From Halodurantibacterium daqingensis (GTDB lineage Bacteria; Pseudomonadota; Alphaproteobacteria; Rhodobacterales; Rhodobacteraceae): a DNA stretch of 64,000 bases. The notes under the pieces were generated by a model that saw only the letters and a program-made list of their open reading frames with translations, was not told the origin of the DNA and ran no database searches. The position numbers were made by a program, and so were the translations under genes. Positions 8,956-17,347 of this stretch are shown in pieces (the stretch's first letter is position 1; the number at the start of each line of letters is the position of its first letter). The stretch spans positions 341,638 through 405,637 of the forward strand of contig NZ_JBHTFQ010000003.1 of NCBI RefSeq assembly GCF_042666235.1, given 5' to 3'.

Positions 8956-8985
8956 AACGCCCGCGGCATTGCTGCCACGGGCGTT
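8956..8985 (-). terminator. Hairpin between tRNA-Pro and dcd
   Basis: A 13-pair stem with a GCAA tetraloop forms on the minus strand; its single irregular pair is a G-U wobble in that RNA. No T-run follows on the minus strand, while TTTCCTT follows on the plus strand. It could be the tRNA terminator or an attenuator ahead of dcd, or it could stop plus-strand transcription. Confidence 0.5.
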
Positions 8986-8992
8986 TCCTTGT

Positions 8993-9070
8993 TGGTCGGG
9001 CCGGCGAGATTCGAACTCGCGACCTTCCGCCCCCCAGACGGACGCGCTAACCAGGCTGCGCCACGGCCCG
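8993..9070 (-). tRNA. tRNA-Pro (anticodon GGG)
   Basis: The sequence folds as a full cloverleaf. The acceptor stem is CGGGCCG/CGGCCCG with discriminator A and encoded CCA. The anticodon stem is TCCGT/GCGGA with loop CTGGGGG, giving anticodon GGG. The T-arm contains GTTCGAATC. It reads CCC and CCU proline codons. Confidence 0.96.
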
Positions 9071-9079
9071 ACGCGGGCA

Positions 9080-9107
9080 TACATACTGACTTTGTCGGCA
9101 GGGGCAA
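9080..9107 (-). promoter_or_regulatory. Candidate sigma-70 promoter of tRNA-Pro
   Basis: TTGCCC and TATGTA are separated by 16 bp on the minus strand, with the -10-like box ending 10 nt before the first tRNA base. The placement is plausible for a tRNA promoter; no start site has been measured. Confidence 0.5.
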
Positions 9108-9182
9108 GCGCGAAAGCGGCCAAACGGGTTTCCAGACGGCAAAAAAAGCGGAAACCCTTTCCACCCAGAGGCTTGCTCGGCT

Positions 9183-10031
9183 CTACGGCGTGCGCAGCCG
9201 GTCACGCAGCAGCGCCAGACGGTCGCGCAGTGCGCGAAGCTTGCCCCGGTCGGCTATGGCTCCTTCGGGAAGATTCCTCAGCCGCGCGGCAAGACGTCGG
9301 TCGGTCCAGGCGTGGGGCTGGGGAGGGGCTTCCTGTTCTCCGCGTTTTTCGGCAGGTTCCGCCTGCACAGCCGCTTGCGCAAGCGCCGCGTCGGTTTCCT
9401 GCGGAACATCTGCGACGGTCACCTGCTCTGGCGCAACGGCCGATTGCGGCACGGATTCAGCCTCATGCGACTCGTCGCTCCTGGCAAGCGTGTCCGTCGT
9501 GTCGCGCGCCGCATCATCCGGCGAATGCGACGGATCCGGCGCAACGCTGGCGGCGCGCCTGTTCTGCCCGGCCGCATCCCGCATGCCTTGTTCGGGCGTG
9601 GTGGGGCGAGGGCGCGCGGCGCGCAGCATCACCACATTGGCAGGGGCCTTGGGCGCGGGTTCTTCCATGGCATCAAGTATCATCGGCGCCTCGTCCTCGG
9701 CGCTGTCACTGTCAAGGATCTGCCCCTGAAGCGCCGGGCTGCCGAAGGCGTCCTCGCCCGGCGCATCGGCCAGGCTGGAGACGAACTTGGCCCCCTGTTC
9801 ATTCAGAAGCTTCTGCACGCCCCGGATTGTCATGCCTTCTTCATGCAGAAGCTTCTTTATCCCCGCCAGAAGCACCATGTCGCTGGGGCGATAATAGCGG
9901 CGCCCCCCGGCGCGCTTGATCGGCCGCACCTCGGGAAACTTCGTTTCCCAGAAGCGCAGCACATGTGAGGGCGTGCTGAGCCAGTCCGCGACCTCGCTGA
10001 TCGTTCTGAAGGCCTCGCGGGACTTTTCCAT
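9183..10031 (-). CDS. MerR-family transcriptional regulator
   Basis: The protein is 282 aa. The N-terminal winged-helix domain spans about residues 8-80, with ISEVADWLSTPSHVLRFWE, GGRRYYRPSDM, and GMTIRGVQKLLNEQG continuing into the dimerisation helix. The remaining ~200 residues are acidic and low complexity, ending in a short Arg/Leu-rich helical segment. No Cys metal-binding set of the MerR/CueR kind is present, so a metal sensor is unlikely. Its position directly after ihfA in the plsX-fabH-ihfA block is conserved in Rhodobacterales. The target genes are unknown. Confidence 0.88.
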   Translation of the reverse strand: MEKSREAFRTISEVADWLSTPSHVLRFWETKFPEVRPIKRAGGRRYYRPSDMVLLAGIKKLLHEEGMTIRGVQKLLNEQGAKFVSSLADAPGEDAFGSPALQGQILDSDSAEDEAPMILDAMEEPAPKAPANVVMLRAARPRPTTPEQGMRDAAGQNRRAASVAPDPSHSPDDAARDTTDTLARSDESHEAESVPQSAVAPEQVTVADVPQETDAALAQAAVQAEPAEKRGEQEAPPQPHAWTDRRLAARLRNLPEGAIADRGKLRALRDRLALLRDRLRTP

Positions 10032-10052
10032 ACTCTTTACCAGTGTTTCGCC

Positions 10053-10355
10053 CTAGCGCTTGTTGCCGGCCGCGACCCGGTCCTTCATCAGATGCGAGGC
10101 CCGGAACGTCAGCACGCGCCGCGGAGAAATCGGAACCTCGTCCCCCGTCTTGGGGTTGCGACCGATCCGCGCCGCCTTGTCACGAACGCTGAATGTCCCG
10201 AACGAGGAGATCTTGACCTGTTCACCGGCAACAAGCGCGTCGGACATGTGCTGCAAAACGCTTTCAACAAGCTGCGCGGATTCGTTGCGTGACAGACCGA
10301 CTTCGCGGAACACGGCCTCGCTCAGATCCATGCGGGTCAGTGTCTTTTCGCCCAT
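10053..10355 (-). CDS. ihfA: Integration host factor subunit alpha
   Basis: This DNA-bending nucleoid protein pairs with IhfB. The 100-aa sequence carries the HU/IHF signature: TLTRMDLSEAVFREVGLSR at the N-terminus, then GEQVKISSFGTFSVRDK, and the beta-arm region with ARIGRNPKTGDEVPISPRR. The ATG at this position follows a GGGGGA Shine-Dalgarno. Longer frames upstream lack family similarity. It sits 73 nt after fabH and 21 nt before the merR-like gene, probably within one transcription unit. Confidence 0.95.
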   Translation of the reverse strand: MGEKTLTRMDLSEAVFREVGLSRNESAQLVESVLQHMSDALVAGEQVKISSFGTFSVRDKAARIGRNPKTGDEVPISPRRVLTFRASHLMKDRVAAGNKR

Positions 10356-10428
10356 GATTTCCCCCGATTTTGGCCAAGCATGGGGAAAGACAAAACCGCT
10401 GTCAATATCAATGGCTTGGGTCCGGGCC

Positions 10429-11403
10429 CTACCAGCGGAGAACGACCGATCCCCAGGCAAGTCCGCCGCCGATCGCTTCGGTAACGATCACGTCGCCCTC
10501 ATGGATCTGTCCGCGTTCCTTGCCGACCGACAGCGCAAGCGGGATCGAGGCGGCCGAGGTGTTGCCGTGATCCTGCACCGTCACCACGACCCGATCCATG
10601 TCCAGGCCCATCTTCTGCGCCGTGCCCTTGATGATGCGAAGATTGGCCTGATGCGGCACGATCCAGGTGACATCTTCGGGCGAAAGCCCTGCACGGGCAA
10701 GCGAGGTATGGGCCGTTTGCGCAAGCTTTTCAATGGCGTGACGAAACACTTCCTTGCCCTGCATGCGCAGGACGCCCGTGCTCTGATTGCTCGAAGGGCC
10801 GCCATCGACATAAAGGATGTCGCGATGGCGTCCATCCGAATTGAGATCCATCGACAGGATGCCCCGGTCGGCATTGGTGCCGGTACCTTCCTGCGCTTCA
10901 AGCACCAGCGCCCCGGCGCCATCCCCGAACAACACGCAGGTACCGCGGTCAGTCCAGTCCATGATCCGGCTGAAAGTTTCGGCCCCGATGACCAGAACCC
11001 TGCGCGCCTGGCCGGTCTGAATCATGGCGTTGGCATTCGAGAGCGCAAAGACGAACCCGGCGCAGACAGCCTGCACGTCAAAGGCAAAGCCCGAGGTCAT
11101 GCCCAGGTTGCCCTGCACCATTGTCGCGACGGACGGGAAGGTGAAGTCCGGGGTCGAAGTCGCGACGACAATCGCGTCGATGTCCTGCGGTTCAAGGCCG
11201 GCATCGCGAAGCGCGGCCCGCGCGGCATGGGTGGCAAGATCGGACGTGGCCTCACCTTCGGCGGCGAAATGTCGCCGCTCGATCCCCGACCGCGAGCGGA
11301 TCCACTCATCGCTCGTGTCCAGCGTCTTTTCGAATTCCGAGTTCGGGACCACGCGTTCAGGCAGATAATGCCCGACGCCCCGGACGACGGCGCGAATGGT
11401 CAT
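10429..11403 (-). CDS. fabH: 3-oxoacyl-[acyl-carrier-protein] synthase III
   Basis: It condenses acetyl-CoA with malonyl-ACP to start fatty-acid synthesis. The 324-aa protein shows the expected landmarks: start RAVVRGVGHYLPERVVPN, the active-site cysteine in AVCAGFVFAL (about residue 113), IVPHQANLRI with the catalytic His, and QDHGNTSAASIPLAL with Asn and following residues. It overlaps plsX by 4 nt, so the first steps of phospholipid and fatty-acid synthesis are translationally coupled. Confidence 0.97.
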   Translation of the reverse strand: MTIRAVVRGVGHYLPERVVPNSEFEKTLDTSDEWIRSRSGIERRHFAAEGEATSDLATHAARAALRDAGLEPQDIDAIVVATSTPDFTFPSVATMVQGNLGMTSGFAFDVQAVCAGFVFALSNANAMIQTGQARRVLVIGAETFSRIMDWTDRGTCVLFGDGAGALVLEAQEGTGTNADRGILSMDLNSDGRHRDILYVDGGPSSNQSTGVLRMQGKEVFRHAIEKLAQTAHTSLARAGLSPEDVTWIVPHQANLRIIKGTAQKMGLDMDRVVVTVQDHGNTSAASIPLALSVGKERGQIHEGDVIVTEAIGGGLAWGSVVLRW

Positions 11404-12506
11404 GCGGCCCCACCGTTTCTTTGTTCAGACAAGGCCGCATCCTGACCGGACTGAACCGCCGATGCAACCCGTGCGGCCAGCCGATCCTGGAAACCGGACT
11501 GGGCAAGCTTGAAGGCCAGTTTGACCGCCGCGGAAACCCCGGTGGCATCGGCCGATCCGTGCGATTTCACCACCGTGCCGTTGAGGCCAAGAAAGACCCC
11601 GCCGTTCACGCGGCGCGGATCGATGCGTTTCTGCAGACGTTTCAGCGACGGCAGGGCCAGAAGCGCCGCGAAGCGCGACATCGGGGTCTTCTGGAAAGCC
11701 TCGCGCAGAAGCGAGCTGATCAGGCGCGCGGTGCCCTCGCCGGTCTTGAGCGCGATGTTGCCCGTGTAGCCATCGGTAACGATCACATCGCAGCGCGCGC
11801 CCGGAATATCGACCCCTTCGACATAGCCCACATATTCATAGCCGCCGGCCTCGGCAGCGGCGGCGATCATCTCGCCTGCGACGCGCAGCTCCGGGCGACC
11901 CTTGTGTTCTTCGGTGCCGACGTTCAGAAGACCGACCCGCGGCCTTACCAGCGCCAGGCCGTTGCGGGCATAGGCGGCGCCCATAAGCGCATATTGAAGC
12001 AAATCTTCGGCATCGGCGCGGATATCGGCGCCCACATCCAGCATCACGTTGAAGCCATGCGGATTGCGCGAGGGCCAGAGGCAGGCGATGGCCGGGCGGT
12101 TTACGCCGGGCAGCCGGCGCAGCCGCACCATCGACAGCGCCATGAGCGCGCCGGTATTGCCGCAGGACACGGCGACGGTGGCCTCCTTGTTGCGGACGGC
12201 TTCAATGGCCGACCACATCGAGGTGCCTTCGCCATGCCGCATCACGTGGCTTGGCTTTTCGTGCATCTGAACCACGCGCGGCGCATGGCGCAGTTCACAC
12301 CGCTCCGACAGACCCCGGCGCCGCGCGATCAGCGGAGCCAGCACCTGTTCGTCGCCATGCAGGATGAATCCGATGTCGGGATTCTTGTCGGCAGATGCGG
12401 CAATACCGGCGACAACTGCCGCCGGGCCGCGATCTCCGCCCATCGCGTCAACGGAAATGACGATGCGGCCTGCACCCTTGGTCTGAGGATCGCGTGTATC
12501 CATCAT
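11400..12506 (-). CDS. plsX: Phosphate acyltransferase PlsX
   Basis: It converts acyl-ACP and phosphate to acyl-phosphate, the donor for PlsY. The 368-aa protein contains the PlsX landmarks: VISVDAMGGDRGP at the N-terminus, VSCGNTGALMALS, and DGYTGNIALKTGEG. Two consecutive ATGs occur at the start and either could be used. The order yceD-rpmF-plsX-fabH is conserved across proteobacteria, and here only 21 nt separate rpmF and plsX. Confidence 0.97.
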   Translation of the reverse strand: MMDTRDPQTKGAGRIVISVDAMGGDRGPAAVVAGIAASADKNPDIGFILHGDEQVLAPLIARRRGLSERCELRHAPRVVQMHEKPSHVMRHGEGTSMWSAIEAVRNKEATVAVSCGNTGALMALSMVRLRRLPGVNRPAIACLWPSRNPHGFNVMLDVGADIRADAEDLLQYALMGAAYARNGLALVRPRVGLLNVGTEEHKGRPELRVAGEMIAAAAEAGGYEYVGYVEGVDIPGARCDVIVTDGYTGNIALKTGEGTARLISSLLREAFQKTPMSRFAALLALPSLKRLQKRIDPRRVNGGVFLGLNGTVVKSHGSADATGVSAAVKLAFKLAQSGFQDRLAARVASAVQSGQDAALSEQRNGGAA

Positions 12507-12527
12507 GCGGGGTGCCGGACGCCTGGC

Positions 12528-12734
12528 TTACGCCGCGTCTTCGTCCAGATCGACTTCTTCGGTCACCGCGATGACCTGACGGTCGTCATAGTGCCCACAG
12601 GCGCCGCAGACGTGGTGGGGGCGCTTCAGCTCGCCACAGTTGCTGCATTCGTTGGGGTTCGCCGCGACCAGCGCGTCATGCGCACGACGCATGTTGCGGC
12701 GGGACTTCGTTACTCGGTTCTGAGGGACAGCCAT
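12528..12734 (-). CDS. rpmF: 50S ribosomal protein L32
   Basis: This small ribosomal protein is 68 aa. It begins MAVPQNRVTKSRRNMRRAHD, the conserved Arg-rich rRNA-binding tail, and has a zinc ribbon made of CSNC and CGAC. The C-terminus is extended by an acidic tail (VTEEVDLDEDAA), as in other alphaproteobacteria. The start matches the family N-terminus. Confidence 0.97.
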   Translation of the reverse strand: MAVPQNRVTKSRRNMRRAHDALVAANPNECSNCGELKRPHHVCGACGHYDDRQVIAVTEEVDLDEDAA

Positions 12735-12884
12735 GTCACAACCTCGGGTTATGGGGGGCAGAGCCCCAGATTCTTGCAAAGTTCAGACACAGATTCCTGC
12801 GGACCGTTGCCCGAAACCCATGCTTCAAACGAGGCCGGGAACATACTGGGATTCTGGCCGGGCGCAAGAGTTTTCTGGACGTTT

Positions 12885-13478
12885 TCAGGCGCCGCCCGTT
12901 CCGCTGCCCTGATCGGGGCCGCCCTCGCCGTCGCCCGCCAGCCGTGCACGCAGTTCGGCAAGGCCGGCAAAGGGTTTCACGGACTCGTCGTTCAGAGCGG
13001 CCTTGCCGGGTTCGGTAAAGACGGCCTCGCGCAGTTCGGCATCCGGGGCGCGCGGATAAAGCGGCATCGCCAGCGCCAGCGCCTCGGTCAGGACGGCGCC
13101 AAGGTCGATGACGGCACCCAGGGGCTCCTGCGTGTCGTCCTCGGGCATCTCGATCTCGTCACCCGAGGGTTCGGGCAGATCCCGCAGCCACCGTCTGGCG
13201 ACGGGCTCTTCGATACGGGTGGTAACGGGGGCGAGGGTCACGATGCAGGGCTGCACGACCGTTGCACCCAGCTGGGCTTCAAGCTCCCAGTCGGTACGGC
13301 CGAGGGGGCGCAGTTCGCCGGTCAGCTGCACCTTTCGCAGCGCATCGGCGCCGATCGCGGCGGCGATGGTCGCAAGTTCGGGCGCCGACGGCGTGATCGA
13401 AAACCGCGTCGGCTTTCGCGTCGGCAGATCGGCGACACGCAGCGGATGCGAGAAGGGCAGGGCAGAGGCTTCGGTCAT
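12885..13478 (-). CDS. DUF177 / YceD-family protein
   Basis: The 197-aa protein matches the YceD (DUF177) family, which is encoded next to rpmF in most bacteria and has been linked to 23S rRNA metabolism. Visible features include the N-terminal PLRVADLPTRKPTRFSITPS, a central strand-rich section with one Cys where YceD proteins often have more, and the family's ALAMPLYPRAPDAE near the C-terminus. The ATG was chosen over longer frames because it begins at the conserved N-terminus. It runs divergently from the bamE-like gene. Confidence 0.85.
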   Translation of the reverse strand: MTEASALPFSHPLRVADLPTRKPTRFSITPSAPELATIAAAIGADALRKVQLTGELRPLGRTDWELEAQLGATVVQPCIVTLAPVTTRIEEPVARRWLRDLPEPSGDEIEMPEDDTQEPLGAVIDLGAVLTEALALAMPLYPRAPDAELREAVFTEPGKAALNDESVKPFAGLAELRARLAGDGEGGPDQGSGTGGA

Positions 13479-13593
13479 GGCGGCAGGGTTCCTGGCTGGC
13501 ACCGCAGGCCGCGGCACGTTCCTTTCTTGAACAGAAGGCAAAGCTTCTGTAATCCGAGATATGAAGCTTGGGCACACAAGGCAAGGGGGCGCG

Positions 13594-14049
13594 ATGGGCA
13601 GGCTCGGACGGGCGGTACGCGGCGCGATGGTAGGGCTTCTTGCCCTGTCGGCTGCGGCCTGTGCGGATATCTACCGCAACCACGGCTATACACCGACGGA
13701 CAATGAACTGGCGCAGATCAGCGTCGGCCGCGACACGCGTGACACGGTGGCGGAAATTGTCGGACGCCCCGCATCCTCGGCGCTGCTGCAGGACGGGGCC
13801 TGGTATTACGTTCAAAGCCGCTATCGCCATGGCGGCATCGGCGCACCGCGCGAGATCGACCGCCAGGTCGTGGCGATCAGCTTTGACCAGGCCGGAACGG
13901 TTGCCAATATCGAGCGCTTCGGCTTGGAGCAGGGCCGTGCGGTCGTGCTGTCGCGGCGGGTCACCGAAACGAACATTCGCGGTGTGAGCGTGATCGGGCA
14001 GCTTCTGGGCAACCTGGGCAACCTGCGCGCCGAACAGCTGATCGACTGA
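13594..14049 (+). CDS. bamE: Outer-membrane assembly lipoprotein BamE (SmpA/OmlA)
   Basis: This is a small lipoprotein of the beta-barrel assembly machine. The 151-aa precursor has a short signal peptide ending in the lipobox LSAAAC, then the SmpA/OmlA fold: ISVGRDTRDTVAEIVGRP and GAWYYVQSRYRHGG. The ATG follows AAGGGGG. An in-frame ATG 33 nt upstream would place extra charged residues before the signal peptide and is less likely. Confidence 0.88.
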   Translation: MGRLGRAVRGAMVGLLALSAAACADIYRNHGYTPTDNELAQISVGRDTRDTVAEIVGRPASSALLQDGAWYYVQSRYRHGGIGAPREIDRQVVAISFDQAGTVANIERFGLEQGRAVVLSRRVTETNIRGVSVIGQLLGNLGNLRAEQLID

Positions 14050-14066
14050 TCGCTCGACCGCGGGAT

Positions 14067-14098
14067 CGTCCACGCCGCCCATCATCGCGGCGTGGACG
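14067..14098. terminator. Bidirectional hairpin between bamE and msrB
   Basis: A perfect 12-bp stem, CGTCCACGCCGC/GCGGCGTGGACG with an 8-nt loop, sits between the two convergent genes. There is no T-run, so it may act with Rho or as a 3'-end stabiliser. Confidence 0.6.
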
Positions 14099-14161
14099 AG
14101 GCCACCCGATCAGACCATCCTGTCGGCCGCCGTGTCGGTGCGGCGCCGGCGCGAAGGATGG

Positions 14162-14560
14162 TCAGCCTTCTTGGGGTTCGAAGCGAAGCGCCACCCCGTT
14201 CAGACAATAGCGCAGCCCGGTCGGCGCGGGCCCGTCCGGAAAGACATGGCCCAGATGGGCCTCGCATCGGGCACAATGAACCTCGGTGCGGCGCATGAAG
14301 AACTTGCGGTCTTCGGACAGGCCGATCACGCTTTCATCAAGCGGAGCGTAGAACGAAGGCCAGCCGGTGCCACTGTCGAACTTGGTGGCCTGATCGAACA
14401 GCGGTGCACCACAGCAGATGCAGAGGAAGGTTCCGGGCTCTTTCGGGAAGTTGTCATGAGTAAAGGCGCGTTCCGTGCCGTGGCGACGGGTGACCTTGTA
14501 GGTCAGATCGTCAAGCTGGGCGCGCCATTCGTCATCTGTCTTGCGAATCTTGTCGGGCAT
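14162..14560 (-). CDS. msrB: Peptide-methionine (R)-S-oxide reductase MsrB
   Basis: It reduces methionine-R-sulfoxide in proteins, recycled by thioredoxin. The 132-aa enzyme has the structural zinc pairs CICC and CARC, the substrate loop FDSGTGWPSFYAPL, and the catalytic cysteine in RYCLNGVALRF. It has no signal peptide and so acts in the cytoplasm. It is divergent from the acyltransferase gene to its right. Confidence 0.95.
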   Translation of the reverse strand: MPDKIRKTDDEWRAQLDDLTYKVTRRHGTERAFTHDNFPKEPGTFLCICCGAPLFDQATKFDSGTGWPSFYAPLDESVIGLSEDRKFFMRRTEVHCARCEAHLGHVFPDGPAPTGLRYCLNGVALRFEPQEG

Positions 14561-14661
14561 GTGGCTTTACTTTCCGAAGGGCTGTCACATTTGTTCTTTA
14601 CATGAGTCCTGGTAATCTAGGGGGCGCGGTCTGCGCCGCCAAGTCACGAAGGGGGCCGGCC

Positions 14662-15423
14662 ATGCTGGCGCTGGCAAGGGGACGGTTCACCGCGCGCTTC
14701 GCCGAGTCGGCCGAGGATATCGAGGCGGCCCAGGCCCTTCGCCATCAGTGCTTCGTCACCGGGCGCGGTCTGCCTGCCCGGCCGGGCATGGCGCTTGAGC
14801 GTGATGGCTTTGACGCATCTTGCCGTCACCTGCTGGTGGAACACGTTCCCTCGGGCGTTCTGGTCTGCTGTTTCCGGCTGCTCATGCTCGAGGGCGGGGG
14901 ACGCATCGGCGACAGCTATTCCGCGCAGTATTACGAGCTTTCGGCGCTTGCCGCCTATCCCGGGCGGATGGCCGAACTGGGGCGGTTCTGCATCCATCCC
15001 GACTGGCGCGATCCCGATATCCTGCGCATCGCCTGGGCGGCGCTGGCGCGCGTCGTGGATGAAGAGGGGATCGAGCTTCTGTTCGGCTGTTCGTCGTTCA
15101 ACGGGACTGATGGGGACAGCTATCGCGATGCCTTCGCGCTTCTGGCCCGCAACCATATGGCGCCTGATCGCTGGCAGCCGCGGGTCAAGGCACCTGACGT
15201 TTTCCGGTTCGGACGCCTGCTGCGGCAACTGATTCCGGATCCGGGGCGGGCGATGCGCGCGATGCCACCGTTGCTGCGGTCCTACCTCGCCATGGGGGGA
15301 TGGGTCAGCGATCACGCCGTCGTGGACCGAGATCTGGCGACGCTGCATGTGTTCACCGGGCTCGAGATCGGCGCAATTCCGCCCGCACGGGCGCGGCTGC
15401 TGCGCGCCACAGCAACTGCCTGA
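14662..15423 (+). CDS. OlsB-like GNAT-fold N-acyltransferase
   Basis: The 253-aa protein resembles ornithine-acyl-ACP N-acyltransferase (OlsB), which makes lyso-ornithine lipid. Visible elements are the N-terminal ALRHQCFV, CRHLLVEH, GRIGDSYSAQYYELSAL, ELGRFCIHPDWRD and LFGCSSFNGTD, an arrangement shared by OlsB and related acyl-ACP-dependent transferases. The ATG follows GAAGGGGG. OlsA, the second enzyme of the pathway, is not adjacent: the next gene is an ABC-F ATPase. It could be another member of the acyl-ACP-using GNAT group. Confidence 0.75.
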   Translation: MLALARGRFTARFAESAEDIEAAQALRHQCFVTGRGLPARPGMALERDGFDASCRHLLVEHVPSGVLVCCFRLLMLEGGGRIGDSYSAQYYELSALAAYPGRMAELGRFCIHPDWRDPDILRIAWAALARVVDEEGIELLFGCSSFNGTDGDSYRDAFALLARNHMAPDRWQPRVKAPDVFRFGRLLRQLIPDPGRAMRAMPPLLRSYLAMGGWVSDHAVVDRDLATLHVFTGLEIGAIPPARARLLRATATA

Positions 15424-15481
15424 TGCGGGTTTCGCACTGGCACCCGTTGACGGGCGCCTGCGGGGCGGATAGCCCACGGCC

Positions 15482-17311
15482 ATGGCACGCGCACCCCTTC
15501 TGCAACTTTCCGACATTTCGCTGACCTTCGGCGGTGAACCGATCTTCGACGGGCTCGATCTGGTCGTCCAGGAAGGCGACCGCGTCGCCCTTGTGGGGCG
15601 GAACGGCTCGGGCAAATCGACGCTGATGAAGATCATGGCCGGGCTGCTTGAACCCGATCGCGGCAGCCGCGTCATCCCGCCGGGGGTTCGCGTGGGTCAT
15701 CTGGAACAGGACCCGGACCTTTCCGGCTTTGCCACCCTGGGCGACTATGCCACCAGCGGGCTTGAGCCGGGCGAGGAATACCGCGTGGCCATGGTCGCCG
15801 AGGGGCTGAAGCTCAACCCCGATGCCGCCGTCGAGACCGCCTCGGGCGGGGAAAGGCGGCGGGCGGCGCTTGCCAAGCTTCTGGCCGAGGCGCCCGAACT
15901 CATGCTTCTGGACGAACCGACCAACCATCTGGATATCGAGGCGATCCGCTGGCTTGAGGACGAGCTTTCGCAGACCCGTACGGCCTATGTGCTCATCTCG
16001 CACGACCGCGCCTTTCTCCGCGCCCTGACGCGCGCAACGCTCTGGATCGACCGGGGGCAGGCACGGCGGCAGGAGAAGGGCTTTGAAGCCTTCGAGGCCT
16101 GGCGTGACGAAGTCTGGGCCGCCGAGGACGAGGCCCGGCACAAGCTGGACCGCAAGATCAAGGCCGAGGCCCGCTGGGCCGTGGAAGGGATCAGCGCCCG
16201 GCGCAAACGCAACCAGGGCCGGTTGCGCGCCCTCGCGGCGCTTCGGGATGAACGGTCGCAGCAGATCCGCCGTCAGGGCGTGGCCGAGATGGCCTTCGAG
16301 GCCGGCCCGCAATCGGGCAAGCTGGTGGCCGAGGCGCGCCATATCTCGAAACGGTTTGGCGACAAGGTGATCCTTGATGACTTCTCGCTGCGCGTGCAAC
16401 GTGGCGACCGCGTTGCCTTCGTGGGGCCGAACGGGGTGGGCAAGACCACGCTTTTGCGCATGCTGACCGGCGAGGTGGCGCCCGACGCGGGCGAGGTTCG
16501 GCTTGGGACCAATCTGGAAATCGCGGTGTTTGATCAGACCCGCGCGAAACTGGATCCCGAGGCGACGCTCTGGGAAAGCCTGACCGGCGATCCGCTGATG
16601 GGTGTTTCGGGCCAGGCCGATCAGGTCATGGTGCGCGGGCGGCCGCGCCATGTGGTCGGCTATCTCAAGGAATTCCTGTTCGACGAACGTCAGGCGCGGG
16701 CGCCGGTCAAGGCGCTGTCGGGTGGCGAACGCGCGCGGCTGCTGCTGGCCCGCATCATGGCGCGGGAATCGAACCTTCTGGTTCTGGACGAACCGACGAA
16801 CGATCTTGATGTGGAAACGCTTGATCTTCTGCAGGATCTTCTGGGCGAATATGACGGAACGGTGCTTCTGGTCAGCCACGATCGCGACTTCATCGACCGG
16901 GTCGCCACCGTGACCATCGCGATGGAGGGCGATGGCCGCGCCACCGCCTATGCCGGTGGATGGAGCGACTATCAGACGCAGCGCAGTGCTGCTGCGACTC
17001 CGGCGGGACAGTCCCCAGCCGCTGCTGGCCGTGCCAAGCCTGCCCCCGCCCCGGCGCCCGCAGCGCAGCCCAGCCCGACGAAGGGAGCGCTCAGCTACAC
17101 CGAGCGCCACCGGCTCGAGGCGCTGCCGGGCATCATCGAACGGCTCGAGGCCGAGATCGGAAAGCTGTCCGAGCTGCTGTCGGATCCCGACCTGTTCAGC
17201 CGCGAGCCGATCAAGTTCAAGAAGGCCACGGAAATGCTCGCCCAGCGGCAGCAGGCCCTGCAGGACGCCGAGGAAGAATGGATGATGCTTGAGGAAAAGG
17301 CCGGTGGCTGA
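15482..17311 (+). CDS. ABC-F family ATPase (Uup-like)
   Basis: The 609-aa protein has two ABC ATPase domains in one chain and no membrane segments. The first has Walker A GRNGSGKST, signature SGGERRRAAL and Walker B LMLLDEPTNHLD. The second has GPNGVGKTT, LSGGERARLLL and LLVLDEPTNDLD. A charged linker joins them, and the C-terminus (about 530-609) is a Pro/Ala-rich spacer plus a coiled coil, as in Uup. ABC-F proteins act on the ribosome, and Uup affects transposon excision. There are no efflux partners nearby, which fits a non-transport role. Confidence 0.92.
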   Translation: MARAPLLQLSDISLTFGGEPIFDGLDLVVQEGDRVALVGRNGSGKSTLMKIMAGLLEPDRGSRVIPPGVRVGHLEQDPDLSGFATLGDYATSGLEPGEEYRVAMVAEGLKLNPDAAVETASGGERRRAALAKLLAEAPELMLLDEPTNHLDIEAIRWLEDELSQTRTAYVLISHDRAFLRALTRATLWIDRGQARRQEKGFEAFEAWRDEVWAAEDEARHKLDRKIKAEARWAVEGISARRKRNQGRLRALAALRDERSQQIRRQGVAEMAFEAGPQSGKLVAEARHISKRFGDKVILDDFSLRVQRGDRVAFVGPNGVGKTTLLRMLTGEVAPDAGEVRLGTNLEIAVFDQTRAKLDPEATLWESLTGDPLMGVSGQADQVMVRGRPRHVVGYLKEFLFDERQARAPVKALSGGERARLLLARIMARESNLLVLDEPTNDLDVETLDLLQDLLGEYDGTVLLVSHDRDFIDRVATVTIAMEGDGRATAYAGGWSDYQTQRSAAATPAGQSPAAAGRAKPAPAPAPAAQPSPTKGALSYTERHRLEALPGIIERLEAEIGKLSELLSDPDLFSREPIKFKKATEMLAQRQQALQDAEEEWMMLEEKAGG

Positions 17312-17347
17312 CTTGCCTCGCGCGCATTTTCTTCCCATGTTCATGCC

